From assembly GCF_001412655.1 (NCBI RefSeq), contig NZ_CP012996.1, forward strand, positions 3,472,001 through 3,536,000: a stretch of DNA of 64,000 nt, in the 5' to 3' direction. This document shows, piece after piece, positions 55,642 to 64,000 of this stretch (position 1 is the first letter of the stretch; each line of letters begins with the position of its first letter). The stretch is from Pedobacter sp. PACM 27299 (GTDB taxonomy: Bacteria > Bacteroidota > Bacteroidia > Sphingobacteriales > Sphingobacteriaceae). Position numbers and translations under genes: made by a program. The notes beneath the pieces were generated by a model. That model had not been told where the DNA came from, did not search any database, and worked only from the letters and a program-made list of their open reading frames with translations.

Positions 55642-56655
55642 ATGTTCGAACCAACTACTCTAAAAGATATAGCAAAGGCCCTGGGTCTATCTACTTCCAC
55701 TGTTTCAAGGGCTTTAAGAGACACCCATGAAATCAGTGCGGAAACAAAAAAAGTAGTTTTGGAATATGCTGAAAAAATCAACTACCGACCGAACCCTATT
55801 GCTTTAAGCTTAAAAGAAAGAAGGACCAAATCTATCGGAGTATTGGTGAGTGAAGTAGCCAACCATTATTTCTCCCAGGCCATTGGCGGAATTGAATCTA
55901 TTGCTTACGATAGAGGTTATCATGTCATCATAACACAAACACATGAATCTTACGAGAGAGAAAAAATAAATATTCAGCATTTGGCTTCCAGAGGTGTAGA
56001 TGGATTATTGGTCTCCTTATCTGCGGAAACAAGCGATACCAGCCATCTGGCGCGTTTACACGAACGCGGATTACCAATGGTTTTTTTCGACAGGGTGGCT
56101 AAAGATATTGAAACACATAAAATCAGTGCCAATAATGAACAAGGTGCTTATGAAGCTACAATCCAGCTGCTGGCATCCGGACGTAGGAAAATTGCCCACC
56201 TGACCAGCTCAGACCACCTTTCTATTAGTATCGAAAGATTGGCAGGCTATACTGCCGCTTTAAATAAATATGGAATTCCTGTTCAGCAGGAATATATCAA
56301 ACATTGTCCGCATGGAGGAATGTTTCAGGAAGAAACTGAACAGGCCATTCAGGAACTCATGTCCCTGGAAGATAAACCAGATGCGATCTTTGTGGCTGGC
56401 GACCGGCTAAGTATTGGCTGTTTAACAGTATTGAAGAAATTTAATATTTCAGTACCTGAGCAAGTTGCAGTCTCTGGATTTAGCAATTCCGATGTATTGG
56501 ATTTATTCAAATCTCCTTTAAGCTCAGTCAGACAACCCGCTTACGAAATGGGACGTATGGCCACAGAAATGCTGATCAAACTAATTGAAAGCAAATATCC
56601 GGTGACGGAATTTGAAAATAAGGTATTGGATACCGAATTGCTGATCCGCAGTTAA
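55642..56655 (+). CDS. LacI-family regulator of the pectin locus
   Basis: 337 residues: helix-turn-helix (TLKDIAKALGLSTSTVSRAL, about 6-25), hinge (NYRPNPIALSL) and periplasmic-binding-protein-like domain ending with the usual LLIRS. Divergent from susC with a shared operator, so it is the prime candidate for the pectin-type 14-mer sites at 4332, 36385, 43313 and 55530. Likely effector is a uronate or KDG-type intermediate. Its stop directly abuts the stop of the convergent SufR-like gene. Confidence 0.92.
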   Translation: MFEPTTLKDIAKALGLSTSTVSRALRDTHEISAETKKVVLEYAEKINYRPNPIALSLKERRTKSIGVLVSEVANHYFSQAIGGIESIAYDRGYHVIITQTHESYEREKINIQHLASRGVDGLLVSLSAETSDTSHLARLHERGLPMVFFDRVAKDIETHKISANNEQGAYEATIQLLASGRRKIAHLTSSDHLSISIERLAGYTAALNKYGIPVQQEYIKHCPHGGMFQEETEQAIQELMSLEDKPDAIFVAGDRLSIGCLTVLKKFNISVPEQVAVSGFSNSDVLDLFKSPLSSVRQPAYEMGRMATEMLIKLIESKYPVTEFENKVLDTELLIRS

Positions 56656-57276
56656 TTAATCCTGTATTTTAGCAATCCGGTACGCACATCTCCGATCACC
56701 ACTCACAATGTGGTCCATGCGATCAATACTGACACTTTCTCCAAGAACGAATTTAAATACGTTCAGCTCTGCTGTACAGAACCCCTGACAAGTTTTTGCA
56801 GCAGCGCAAATCGGACAATGGTTCTCTACCAGTAAATACCCGGATTCATCTTTCGTATATTCTGCCATGTACCCCTCACGAGTCCTGATCTCTGCCAGTT
56901 TTGCAATGCGCTCTTCTAAATCCGAAAGCGGTGATAATTCCTGGAAATAACGTTCTTTTCCCGCTTGTTCAGTTACATCAATAACTTTTTGCAATGCAGC
57001 CTCCCCCAATACATCCCGCATTCCCGCAATGAGCTTTACCGTTAATTCAGAATGGGTGTCTGGAAATTGAGCATTACCCTCAGGCGTCAGTTTAAAAAAC
57101 TGTTTAGGCCTCCCTACTCCTGTCGATTCATTAAATGAACTCACCAATCCCTCTTCCGTAAATTTCAATAATTGTAACCTCGCCCCTTCATTAGTGATCC
57201 CCAGCTCCTTCGCGATAGAAGCAGCAGTGAGTGCCCCCCTGGTTTTTAGCAGCATTAAAAATCTGTTTGTCTTCAT
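56656..57276 (-). CDS. SufR-like winged-helix regulator with Cys cluster
   Basis: DNA-binding protein of 206 residues. N-terminal winged helix (about 1-65, with SIAKELGITNEGARLQLLKF and the wing GVGRPKQFFKLT) and a C-terminal sensor segment with C154, C157, C163 and C167 (CX2CX5CX3C), plus C197 in DRRCAYRI. The NHCPIC start and the final segment resemble SufR-type iron-sulfur regulators, but the Cys spacing differs. Divergent from the RND efflux operon; an AACAAG-N6-CTTGTT palindrome lies 11 bp before its start. It probably senses a redox or metal signal and controls the pump. Confidence 0.78.
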   Translation of the reverse strand: MKTNRFLMLLKTRGALTAASIAKELGITNEGARLQLLKFTEEGLVSSFNESTGVGRPKQFFKLTPEGNAQFPDTHSELTVKLIAGMRDVLGEAALQKVIDVTEQAGKERYFQELSPLSDLEERIAKLAEIRTREGYMAEYTKDESGYLLVENHCPICAAAKTCQGFCTAELNVFKFVLGESVSIDRMDHIVSGDRRCAYRIAKIQD

Positions 57277-57286
57277 AATCTAATAA

Positions 57287-57304
57287 AACAAGTGTTTGCT
57301 TGTT
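57287..57304. promoter_or_regulatory. Inverted repeat AACAAG-N6-CTTGTT, probable operator of the SufR-like gene
   Basis: Perfect 6-bp arms around six bases, in the gap between the SufR-like gene and the RND operon and overlapping the -33 region of the efflux promoter. Cyanobacterial SufR sites also have arms separated by six bases (CAAC-N6-GTTG), a suggestive likeness. Confidence 0.7.
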
Positions 57305-57328
57305 ATATTAACAAAAGTACTAACTTTG
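57295..57328 (+). promoter_or_regulatory. RND operon promoter
   Basis: TTTG (57295-57298), 22 bp, TAACTTTG (57321-57328) fit the Bacteroidetes consensus. The start of transcription near 57335 leaves about 330 bases of leader before the adaptor ATG at 57665. That leader holds a 33-codon frame, a short hairpin and nothing else I can identify. Confidence 0.65.
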
Positions 57329-57420
57329 CCGAACTTATCAAGCCCATCAACTGATAATTATGCTTTAATAAAGTCAAGAAATGGGAAATGAACAATTATT
57401 GAATATTAAACACAAGGATT

Positions 57421-57522
57421 ATGAAAATTAGGCTACAAAATAATACACTGACTATTCCTTTTGCTGCAACAGGCCTGCTGCCTGTTTATATCGTCCCCTA
57501 TTGGAACGTGCTCTTTAAGTAA
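57421..57522 (+). CDS. Possible 33-residue leader peptide in the RND leader
   Basis: Open frame of 33 codons preceded by AAGGATT. The peptide has a basic start (MKIRLQNN) and a hydrophobic middle (PFAATGLLPVYIVPYW). It lies in the long 5' leader of the efflux operon and could be a regulatory upstream ORF, a small membrane peptide or chance. No similarity is recognised. Confidence 0.3.
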   Translation: MKIRLQNNTLTIPFAATGLLPVYIVPYWNVLFK

Positions 57523-57544
57523 CACTAAAGCTTTTCCTGCTTAA

Positions 57545-57560
57545 GGCGATCAGAATCGCC
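57545..57560. repeat. Short hairpin in the RND 5' leader
   Basis: GGCGAT (57545-57550) pairs with ATCGCC (57555-57560) around four bases, 22 bp after the small frame. No T run follows, so termination by itself is unlikely. Confidence 0.45.
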
Positions 57561-57664
57561 TGACCCTTCACTCAGCAATCTTTATAGATTTCATTGAGCA
57601 GGTATCCCTATGCCCAAATTTTTAAGAACAACAGCAAATTATCCACAAACAACAACGTCATCCA

Positions 57665-58825
57665 ATGAACATTAAAGAAACAAAACTGCTCGTTTACCCC
57701 CTATTATTAGTCGCAATTTTCAGCGCTTGTTCCGCACCTCAGCAGTCAGCACAGCAACAAGGACTACCTGAATATCCAAGCCTATTGATTGAACCCAGTA
57801 AAACTGAAGTCGCAGTAGAATACCCAGCCATCCTGCAGGGCGAAGAAACGGTAGAAATCAGATCGAAAGTAGATGGCTACATCGAAAAAGTATATGTAAC
57901 TGAGGGTACCCGGGTAACGAAGGGACAAGCCTTATTTAAAATTGATGCCAACAGCTTCCAGCAAGAGATGAACAGCAAACAGGCTGCGGTACTTGCTGCC
58001 GAAGCAGATCTAGAAACAGCCAGCATCCAGGCAGAAAGAACAAAAGCGCTGGTAGATAAGAAAATCGTGAATGACTTTGAGCTCACTGCCGCTAAAAATG
58101 TAGTACGCGTTAAAAAAGCGTCACTATTGCAGGCAAAAGCCAGTCTATCTGCCGCCAGGTCTAACCTGGCCTTCACGCATATCGTAAGTCCAATAAATGG
58201 TGTAGTCGGCAGCCTGCCCCATAAAATAGGAAGTTTAGTAAGCAGCAGCGCTGAAACCCCACTAACCAGTATCGCCAATACCACTAAGATCTACGCCTTT
58301 TTCTCCTTAAGTCAGCAGCAACTCACTGCTTTCTTAAACAAATATGATGGCAAGCAGGCAAATGATAAGTTTAAAAACATGCCCCAGGTTTCTTTAATCC
58401 TCGCAGATGGAACGGAATATCCAGCGGCAGGAAAAATCGAAACGCTAAGCGGCGTATTGAACGCCAGTACCGGTGCCGCAAATTTTAAAGCAATCTTCCC
58501 AAACCCGGAAGGAAAGCTATGGAGCGGCGCTACCGCAGTATTGCGCATTCCAACACTGCTTAATGCAGCCATTATGGTACCAAAAACTGCTACGTTCGAA
58601 TTACAGGGCAAATATTTTGTCTTTACCGTAGACCCTGAAGCTACCGTTCACCATACCGCAATTGAAGTACTGAATGCCGGAACAGCAAAAGATTATATCG
58701 TAAGCAAGGGCTTAAAATCCGGCGATCAAATCGTTACTGAAGGGCTGGACAATTTAAAAGATGGTATGAAAATCAAAGTGACAGCAAAACCTGCAAAAGT
58801 GTCTGCTGTGGCTGCAAAATTATAA
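57665..58825 (+). CDS. RND efflux periplasmic adaptor lipoprotein
   Basis: Membrane-fusion protein of 386 residues linking pump and outer-membrane channel. Lipoprotein signal IFSACSAP (C22), biotinyl-lipoyl halves (SKVDGYIEKVYVTEGTRVTKGQALFKID, about 67-94, and VSPINGVVGSL, about 176), a coiled-coil hairpin (about 100-165) and beta-barrel/membrane-proximal domains to the end. Followed 5 bp later by the pump gene. Confidence 0.93.
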   Translation: MNIKETKLLVYPLLLVAIFSACSAPQQSAQQQGLPEYPSLLIEPSKTEVAVEYPAILQGEETVEIRSKVDGYIEKVYVTEGTRVTKGQALFKIDANSFQQEMNSKQAAVLAAEADLETASIQAERTKALVDKKIVNDFELTAAKNVVRVKKASLLQAKASLSAARSNLAFTHIVSPINGVVGSLPHKIGSLVSSSAETPLTSIANTTKIYAFFSLSQQQLTAFLNKYDGKQANDKFKNMPQVSLILADGTEYPAAGKIETLSGVLNASTGAANFKAIFPNPEGKLWSGATAVLRIPTLLNAAIMVPKTATFELQGKYFVFTVDPEATVHHTAIEVLNAGTAKDYIVSKGLKSGDQIVTEGLDNLKDGMKIKVTAKPAKVSAVAAKL

Positions 58826-58830
58826 AAGAG

Positions 58831-61800
58831 ATGTTAAGAAAATTTATAGAAAACCCGGTATTGTCTACGGTCATATCGATTATTATTGTCATACTCGGTC
58901 TTTTAGGCCTATTCTCCCTCCCAATATCACAATATCCAGAAATTGCCCCGCCTACAGTTGCCGTGTCTGCAGCTTACCAGGGTGCCAATGCAGATGTGGT
59001 CATGAAAAGTGTGATTGTACCCCTGGAGGAACAAATCAATGGTGTAGAAAACATGACCTACATGACTTCTAAGGCAAGTAACAACGGAAGTGCAACCATT
59101 ACCATTTATTTTAAACAAGGAACAGACCCGGATCAGGCCGCGGTAAACGTGCAAAACAGGGTCACTAAAGCCACAAGCCTTTTGCCCAATGAGGTGATTA
59201 AAGCAGGAATTACGACCAGTAAAAAACTGAGCAGCACTGCCTTTAGCTTTCTACTATTCAGTAAAGATGGGGCCTATGACCAAAAATTCCTAGACAATTA
59301 CCTGAGAATTAACATCATGCCACAGATGAAACGTGTGGAAGGTGTAGGTGAAGCAGATATCTATGGAAATCAGGAGTACTCGATGAGGATCTGGCTAAAA
59401 CCGGATGCCATGGCCAGTTACCACCTGGTTCCTGATGATGTGATCGCTGCCCTAAAAGAACAAAATATTGAAGCAGCACCTGGTAAAATCGGAGAAAACA
59501 GCAAGCAATCAATTCAGTATGCTTTAAAATATACCGGCAGATTAGAAGAGGTATCGGAATTTGAAAACATCGTTCTCCGCAGTGCTGGACAAGGTGGCCT
59601 GGTACGCTTAAAGGACATCGCCAGCGTAGAATTTGGCGCATTAGACTATACCACCAGTTTAGTGACTCAGGGAAAAGTTTCTTCCGGTGGTGATGTCAGC
59701 CAGTCATCTGGTTCTAATGCCAGAGAATTGATCATTGCCTGTGAAAATATTTTGAAAGAAGCTTCCAAAGATTTCCCACCGGGAGTAGAATACCAAACCT
59801 TTCTAAATGCCAATGAATTTCTGGACGCTTCTATTGAAAAGGTAATCTATACCATTATAGAAGCATTTATTCTGGTATTCATAGTGGTATTTATTTTCCT
59901 CCAGGATTTCAGGTCTACCTTAATCCCAGCAATTGCCGTACCCGTAGCCATCATTGGTACGTTCTTCTTTTTAAAGCTCTTTGGCTTTACTATTAATTTA
60001 CTGACACTTTTTGCCCTGGTACTGGCCATAGGAATTGTAGTAGATGATGCCATTGTAGTGGTCGAAGCCGTCCATGCAAAACTTGATCAGGGCGCAAAAT
60101 CCGCTAAAAAAGCAACCATTCATGCGATGTCTGAGATTAGCGGTGCAATTGTTTCCATTACCTTAATCATGTCGGCAGTGTTTGTTCCGGTTACTTTTAT
60201 CACCGGATCTGCAGGGGTATTTTATAAACAATTTGGATTAACCTTAGCGGTGGCCATCGTGATTTCTGCCGTAAATGCCCTGACTTTAAGTCCGGCTCTT
60301 TGTGCACTACTCTTAAAGCCTCATCAGTCCGACAAAGAACAGCCAAAACAAGGGTTTATGCCTAGATTCTATGCTGGGTTCAATGCTTCATTTGAATCCC
60401 TGACCGGTAAATATTTACGTGCAGTAAGGTTCCTGTTACGGAGAAAATGGCTTTCCATTATGGGTATCGCGGTTTTTGGATTGATATTTTATATGCTTTT
60501 GAAAACTACACCTACCGGTTTCGTTCCTAATGAAGATGGTGGTGCTCTTTATGGAGACGTCATTCTGCCGCCGGCCGCAACATTGGAACGAACAGAAGAA
60601 ATCACCAATTTGGTGGACAGTATTGTCAGGAGTATTCCTGAAGTTGAACTTTCCTCCAGACTTGCAGGAATGGACCTAATCAATGGTTTTGGCGGTTCTT
60701 ATGGTGCATTATTTATCCGTTTAAAACCATGGAGCGAACGTAAGGGGCCAAATCAGGATGTGGGCAGCGTAGTCAATCAGCTGTTTGCGAAAACCGCACA
60801 TATAAAGGGCGCTAAGATTATCTTTTTTGCCGCACCAACCTTGCAGGGCTTCGGAAATAACAACGGCTTTGAAGTACAGTTACAAGACAAAACTGGTGGA
60901 AATTACGAAGCTTTTGGCAAGTCTATCGGGAAATTCATGGCCGGTATCAATCAGCGCCCGGAAATTATGTATGCCACCAGCCCATTCAATAATGGCTTCC
61001 CAGAATTGGAAGTAAATGTAAATGTAGCCCGATGTAAAGATGCAGGAGTATCCGTAAACACGGTTTTAAATACGCTTCAAGGATATTTTGGTGGAGTTTA
61101 TGCCTCTGATTTCAATAAGTTTGGAAAACAATATCGTGTGATGATGCAAAGTCACCCGGATTTCAGAGAGAAAGAAGCAGACCTCAATAAGGTGTTCGTT
61201 AAAACTGAAAACGGACTGATGGCCCCAATTTCAGAGTTTGTAACCTTAAAGAAAACATATGGCCCGGAATTCATTAACCGTTTCAACCTCTTTACCTCGA
61301 CTATGGTGACGGGTGTGCCAAACAAAGGATACAGTTCCGGTGATGCGATTAAGGCAATTGAGGAAGTAGCTGCACAGACATTGAGTCGTGGATATACTTA
61401 CGAATTTTCAGGATTAACCAGGGAAGAACTTTCCAGTGGGAGTCAAACGATAATGATCTTTGCCCTCTGCCTGCTGTTTATTTATTTCCTGTTAAGTGCA
61501 CAGTATAAGAGCTACATTCTGCCTTTCTCAGTGTTATTATCGTTACCGATAGGTTTAGCAGGTGCTTTTATTTTCGCCAACCTGTTTGGAATTGACAACA
61601 ATATTTTCCTTCAAATCAGTCTGATTATGTTAATTGGCCTACTCGCCAAAAATGCAATCCTAATCGTAGAATTTGCTTTAATGCACAGACTAAGCGGCAG
61701 AAGTATTGTGCAATCCGCACTTTTAGGCGCAAAAGCAAGACTTAGGCCTATTCTCATGACTTCATTTGCTTTCATTTTTGGATTGATTCCATTGATGATG

Positions 61801-61989
61801 GCAACAGGTGCCGGTGCACTCAGCAATAAGTCAATTGGAACTGCCGCTGTTGGTGGTATGTTGATCGGAACCTTATTCGGCGTATTTGTCATCCCGGTGC
61901 TTTTTGTGATTTTCCAATCCCTTCAAGAAAAAATATCAGGTGCGCCTATCCCAAATCATCCCCCACGACCTATTCCAGAAATCAATTAA
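58831..61989 (+). CDS. RND multidrug efflux pump, AcrB/HAE1 type
   Basis: Inner-membrane proton-drug antiporter of 1052 residues, the usual size. Twelve helices in two repeats with large periplasmic loops; proton-relay D405 and D406 in GIVVDDAIVVVEAVH and the matching Lys in GLLAKNAILIVEFA. Substrates are not readable. The gene overlaps nothing upstream; the outer-membrane gene starts 10 bp after its stop. Confidence 0.94.
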   Translation: MLRKFIENPVLSTVISIIIVILGLLGLFSLPISQYPEIAPPTVAVSAAYQGANADVVMKSVIVPLEEQINGVENMTYMTSKASNNGSATITIYFKQGTDPDQAAVNVQNRVTKATSLLPNEVIKAGITTSKKLSSTAFSFLLFSKDGAYDQKFLDNYLRINIMPQMKRVEGVGEADIYGNQEYSMRIWLKPDAMASYHLVPDDVIAALKEQNIEAAPGKIGENSKQSIQYALKYTGRLEEVSEFENIVLRSAGQGGLVRLKDIASVEFGALDYTTSLVTQGKVSSGGDVSQSSGSNARELIIACENILKEASKDFPPGVEYQTFLNANEFLDASIEKVIYTIIEAFILVFIVVFIFLQDFRSTLIPAIAVPVAIIGTFFFLKLFGFTINLLTLFALVLAIGIVVDDAIVVVEAVHAKLDQGAKSAKKATIHAMSEISGAIVSITLIMSAVFVPVTFITGSAGVFYKQFGLTLAVAIVISAVNALTLSPALCALLLKPHQSDKEQPKQGFMPRFYAGFNASFESLTGKYLRAVRFLLRRKWLSIMGIAVFGLIFYMLLKTTPTGFVPNEDGGALYGDVILPPAATLERTEEITNLVDSIVRSIPEVELSSRLAGMDLINGFGGSYGALFIRLKPWSERKGPNQDVGSVVNQLFAKTAHIKGAKIIFFAAPTLQGFGNNNGFEVQLQDKTGGNYEAFGKSIGKFMAGINQRPEIMYATSPFNNGFPELEVNVNVARCKDAGVSVNTVLNTLQGYFGGVYASDFNKFGKQYRVMMQSHPDFREKEADLNKVFVKTENGLMAPISEFVTLKKTYGPEFINRFNLFTSTMVTGVPNKGYSSGDAIKAIEEVAAQTLSRGYTYEFSGLTREELSSGSQTIMIFALCLLFIYFLLSAQYKSYILPFSVLLSLPIGLAGAFIFANLFGIDNNIFLQISLIMLIGLLAKNAILIVEFALMHRLSGRSIVQSALLGAKARLRPILMTSFAFIFGLIPLMMATGAGALSNKSIGTAAVGGMLIGTLFGVFVIPVLFVIFQSLQEKISGAPIPNHPPRPIPEIN

Positions 61990-61999
61990 TCGAACATTC

Positions 62000-63394
62000 A
62001 TGAAAACATTCACTTATAAAATCCCCGTGCTGCTCTTATTGGCAGCACTCGGAACTACCTCCTGTAAAGTCACCAAAACATATCAGCAGCCCATTACAAA
62101 TGTACCTCCAGCTTACCGCAGTTCGGAAACTACAGACAGCCTCAACATGGCCAGTATGAACTGGTCCAGTATTTTTACAGATCCGATATTAAAAGAATTG
62201 ATTACGGAAGGATTGGCAGCAAACCTGGATTTAAAAATTGCAGTTGAACGCATCAATCAGTCGAAAGCCTTATTTAGAAAAAGCAAAGCCGCCTATCTTC
62301 CAGATCTAAAAGGAAACGCTGGACTCAAACAAAGTAAATTATCTTATCCCCAGGGATTTGGTATTTTCAGCAGCAATACGCAGTACGATTTTGGCATCAG
62401 CAGCAATTGGGAGCTGGACATCTGGGGTAAATTAGAAAGCGCAAAACGCAGCGCAATGGCCGACTTATTGGCCAGTGATGCTGCTAAAAGAGCGGTTCAG
62501 ACGCAGCTTATTGCTGATATTGCCCATCATTATTACGATCTGATCATCCTGGATGAGCAATTATTAGTAACCCGAAAAACAGCCCTCAACAGAAGTCAGG
62601 ATGCAGCAACAATTAAAATACTGTTTGAAAACTCCATCCTGAATGGAGTAGCTGTCGTTCAAAGTGAAGCAAATTTTTATGAAGCTGAACTCTCTATTCC
62701 AGATCTGGAACAACAGATTAGAGAAAAGGAAAATGCACTGGCAGTATTGCTGGCAAGAAAGCCCGGACCGATTCAAAGAAATGCGCTGGCACAGCAGCAG
62801 CTGGTTTATGATTTAAAACCAGGAATTCCGGCGCAATTACTCGCGCATCGTCCCGACGTACAGCAAGCAGAATACTCCTTTAGGGCATCATTTGAAAACA
62901 GCAATTTGGCCCGAACTCAATTCTACCCAGGACTGAACATCACGGCTATGGGAGGGTTCTCCAGCTTTAGCCTCAAAGATTGGTTTAGCAGCGGCAGTTT
63001 ATTTGGCAACATTGCTGGAGGTCTTATACAGCCTATTTTGAATAAAGGACAAAATAAAGCGGGTCTGGCCATTGCCTTATCTAAGCAACAGCAAGCGCTG
63101 CATATATTCGAACTTTCTTTATTAAAAGCAAGCCAGGAGGTTTCAGACGCACTTTCTGCCTATCAGGCAGCAGCACAAAAAGAAGAAAAACGCGGCAAGC
63201 AGCTAAAAGCCTTAACACTGGCGGTTGAATTCAATAAGGAACTATTGAACAACAGCAAAAACACCAACTATACCGATGTACTCGCTGCCGAGCAAAATTT
63301 GCTGACTGCGGAGCTGAAAGGAATTAATGATCAGAGTCAGAAATTACATGCAGTTGTAGATCTGTATCGCGTATTAGGCGGTGGCTGGAATTAA
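62000..63394 (+). CDS. TolC/OprM-family outer-membrane efflux lipoprotein
   Basis: Outer-membrane channel of the RND pump. I choose ATG 62000 (464 residues), giving a lipoprotein signal (LGTTSCKV, C22); a start at 61940 would lie inside the pump gene. Two OEP repeats (about 60-245 and 270-455) with ANLDLKIAVERINQSKALF and LLAHRPDVQQAEYSFRA typical of NodT-type factors. The gene closes the operon; a strong terminator follows. Confidence 0.93.
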   Translation: MKTFTYKIPVLLLLAALGTTSCKVTKTYQQPITNVPPAYRSSETTDSLNMASMNWSSIFTDPILKELITEGLAANLDLKIAVERINQSKALFRKSKAAYLPDLKGNAGLKQSKLSYPQGFGIFSSNTQYDFGISSNWELDIWGKLESAKRSAMADLLASDAAKRAVQTQLIADIAHHYYDLIILDEQLLVTRKTALNRSQDAATIKILFENSILNGVAVVQSEANFYEAELSIPDLEQQIREKENALAVLLARKPGPIQRNALAQQQLVYDLKPGIPAQLLAHRPDVQQAEYSFRASFENSNLARTQFYPGLNITAMGGFSSFSLKDWFSSGSLFGNIAGGLIQPILNKGQNKAGLAIALSKQQQALHIFELSLLKASQEVSDALSAYQAAAQKEEKRGKQLKALTLAVEFNKELLNNSKNTNYTDVLAAEQNLLTAELKGINDQSQKLHAVVDLYRVLGGGWN

Positions 63395-63449
63395 ACCATA
63401 AGCCAGGGTCCAAAAATTTGAAATAGCGGACCAACAGATTTACCCAGGA

Positions 63450-63489
63450 AAGACCCCAAAAATTCAGCTGAATTTTTGGGGTCTTTTTT
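63450..63489 (+). terminator. Rho-independent terminator of the RND operon
   Basis: An 18-bp perfect palindrome (63450-63467 with 63468-63485) beginning AAGACCCCAAAAATTCAG, followed by a T run to 63489. It lies 56 bp after the operon stop and could act in both directions. From here to 63724 I see no gene or other feature. Confidence 0.9.
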
Positions 63490-63724
63490 CATAGATTTTA
63501 ATCGGTTTAATCCTAACAAAAAATAGGAAGATGAGCATTATTTAGGTCAGGAAAGGCCGATACATTTACCCCTAAGAACCATACAACGATACAAACTAAG
63601 GATTAAGCAAAATTTTAAAGCGCAAAAACCCACCTAAAATCACTTCAAATGCTCATTTTCAATTTTTATGACAAACATTTGATATAATCCATTTAAAGTC
63701 TAGGGATTTAGTAGTGTTTTTAAT

Positions 63725-63732
63725 TATATTTG
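63725..63732 (+). promoter_or_regulatory. -7 box (TATATTTG) for the leader-peptide transcript
   Basis: Perfect TAnnTTTG match 38 bp before the leader ATG at 63771; no clear -33 TTG. A transcript from about 63739 would carry the leader after roughly 32 bases. Confidence 0.6.
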
Positions 63733-63770
63733 CAGTCGAAACTTTTATATGTTCAAGTAAAGACACGGTT

Positions 63771-63872
63771 ATGTATCAAATTCTACTTCAATTTTTTCAT
63801 CAGGCTGAATCCTTAGCCTATTTCATCTTACCCGTTCCTGCAACGCGCCGAATGTGTTGCTGCCCGGCCTAA
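63771..63872 (+). CDS. Cysteine-rich leader peptide (putative attenuator)
   Basis: 33-codon frame from ATG to TAA encoding a peptide that ends RRMCCCPA, with three consecutive Cys codons (TGT TGC TGC) just before the stop. Such Cys runs at the end of a short upstream ORF are the hallmark of leader peptides that sense cysteinyl-tRNA supply; the established cases are in Actinobacteria, ahead of sulfur-assimilation genes. A -7 box precedes it and hairpins lie within and after it. The downstream gene is beyond the window, so the target is inferred. Confidence 0.6.
   Translation: MYQILLQFFHQAESLAYFILPVPATRRMCCCPA
63840..63860 (+). promoter_or_regulatory. Hairpin over the Arg-Arg-Met-Cys-Cys codons of the leader
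   Basis: GCAAC (63840-63844) pairs with GTTGC (63856-63860), extendable to 7 bp with one G-U pair. It covers the codons just before and into the Cys run, so a ribosome stalled there would open it. AGGCT/AGCCT (63802-63806, 63815-63819) and CACCG/CGGTG (63904-63908, 63914-63918) form flanking hairpins. From 63873 to the right edge no complete gene is present. Confidence 0.5.
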
Positions 63873-64000
63873 TTCTGTAGAAATTTTTCTTGGTTGACAA
63901 ATGCACCGATTCCCGGTGAAGGAAAACTATTGCCCAAAATTTCTGCCCAAATCATCCTTTTATTGTGGCATTGCCGCCCGTCCTGTTCATCCAGGAAAAC

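Noticed and set aside
57381..57428. 15-codon frame starting MGNEQLL in the RND leader
   Set aside because: Too short, no recognisable feature, and it overlaps the better candidate at 57421.
63901..64000. Two open frames running to the right edge (from TTG 63893 and ATG 63901)
   Set aside because: Both are short, in competing frames and full of Cys, Pro and His with no recognisable family; the stretch may be untranslated leader RNA.

Overview
The window reads as chromosome of a Bacteroidetes bacterium, most like Sphingobacteriaceae (Pedobacter-type). Reasons: a SusC/SusD pair, lipoprotein signals of the Bacteroidetes type, -7 promoter boxes of the TAnnTTTG kind in place of -10 hexamers, weak Shine-Dalgarno sequences, AT-rich gaps, and a gene set of GH28/GH105/GH43/PL10/CE8/CE12 enzymes. 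The species call is an inference from gene content. I see no rRNA, tRNA, insertion sequence, prophage or CRISPR array.

Layout. 1-1053: 5' part of a GH18 chitinase cut by the left edge. 1218-4247: a LacI regulator facing a fructuronate reductase/mannonate dehydratase pair (glucuronate branch). 4395-9317: two-component system, LtaS-like membrane sulfatase, XRE regulator and a small membrane protein. 9520-21219: a block tied together by CAAACGTTTG operators. It holds a GH109-type Tat-exported NAD-dependent glycosidase, its LacI regulator, an N-acetylhexosamine-kinase-like gene, and a long minus-strand run (metallophosphoesterase pseudogene, serine hydrolase, transglutaminase-like protein, SGNH hydrolase, and a GMC dehydrogenase with its small Tat subunit). 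21325-26818: SNF2 helicase, methyltransferase, deoxynucleotidase and DeoR regulator.

26895-56655 is a pectin utilisation locus, all on the minus strand apart from its LacI regulator at the upstream end. SusC/SusD import oligomers; two CE12 and two CE8 esterases remove acetyl and methyl groups; GH28, PL10, GH105 and GH43 cut the backbone and side chains. UxaC, UxaB, UxaA, KdgK, KdgA and an ExuT-like transporter then take galacturonate to pyruvate plus glyceraldehyde 3-phosphate, and a GapN-like dehydrogenase closes the operon. The UxuA/SDR pair near the left edge covers glucuronate and joins at 2-keto-3-deoxygluconate. KduI and KduD, needed for the unsaturated uronate released by PL10 and GH105, are not in the window.

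56656-63394 carries a SufR-like cysteine-containing regulator divergent from a tripartite RND efflux operon with a long 5' leader. At the right edge, 63771-63872 encodes a 33-residue peptide ending in Arg-Arg-Met-Cys-Cys-Cys-Pro-Ala. It has a promoter box before it and a hairpin over the cysteine codons, which suggests a cysteine-sensing attenuator for a gene beyond the window.

The most striking non-coding signal is a promoter module. In three pectin promoters a 14-base LacI-type operator lies exactly 41 bp from an identical 12-base -7 element. Two promoters of the CAAACGTTTG regulon show the same operator-to-TTGT distance. This fixed upstream placement points to LacI-family proteins acting as activators.
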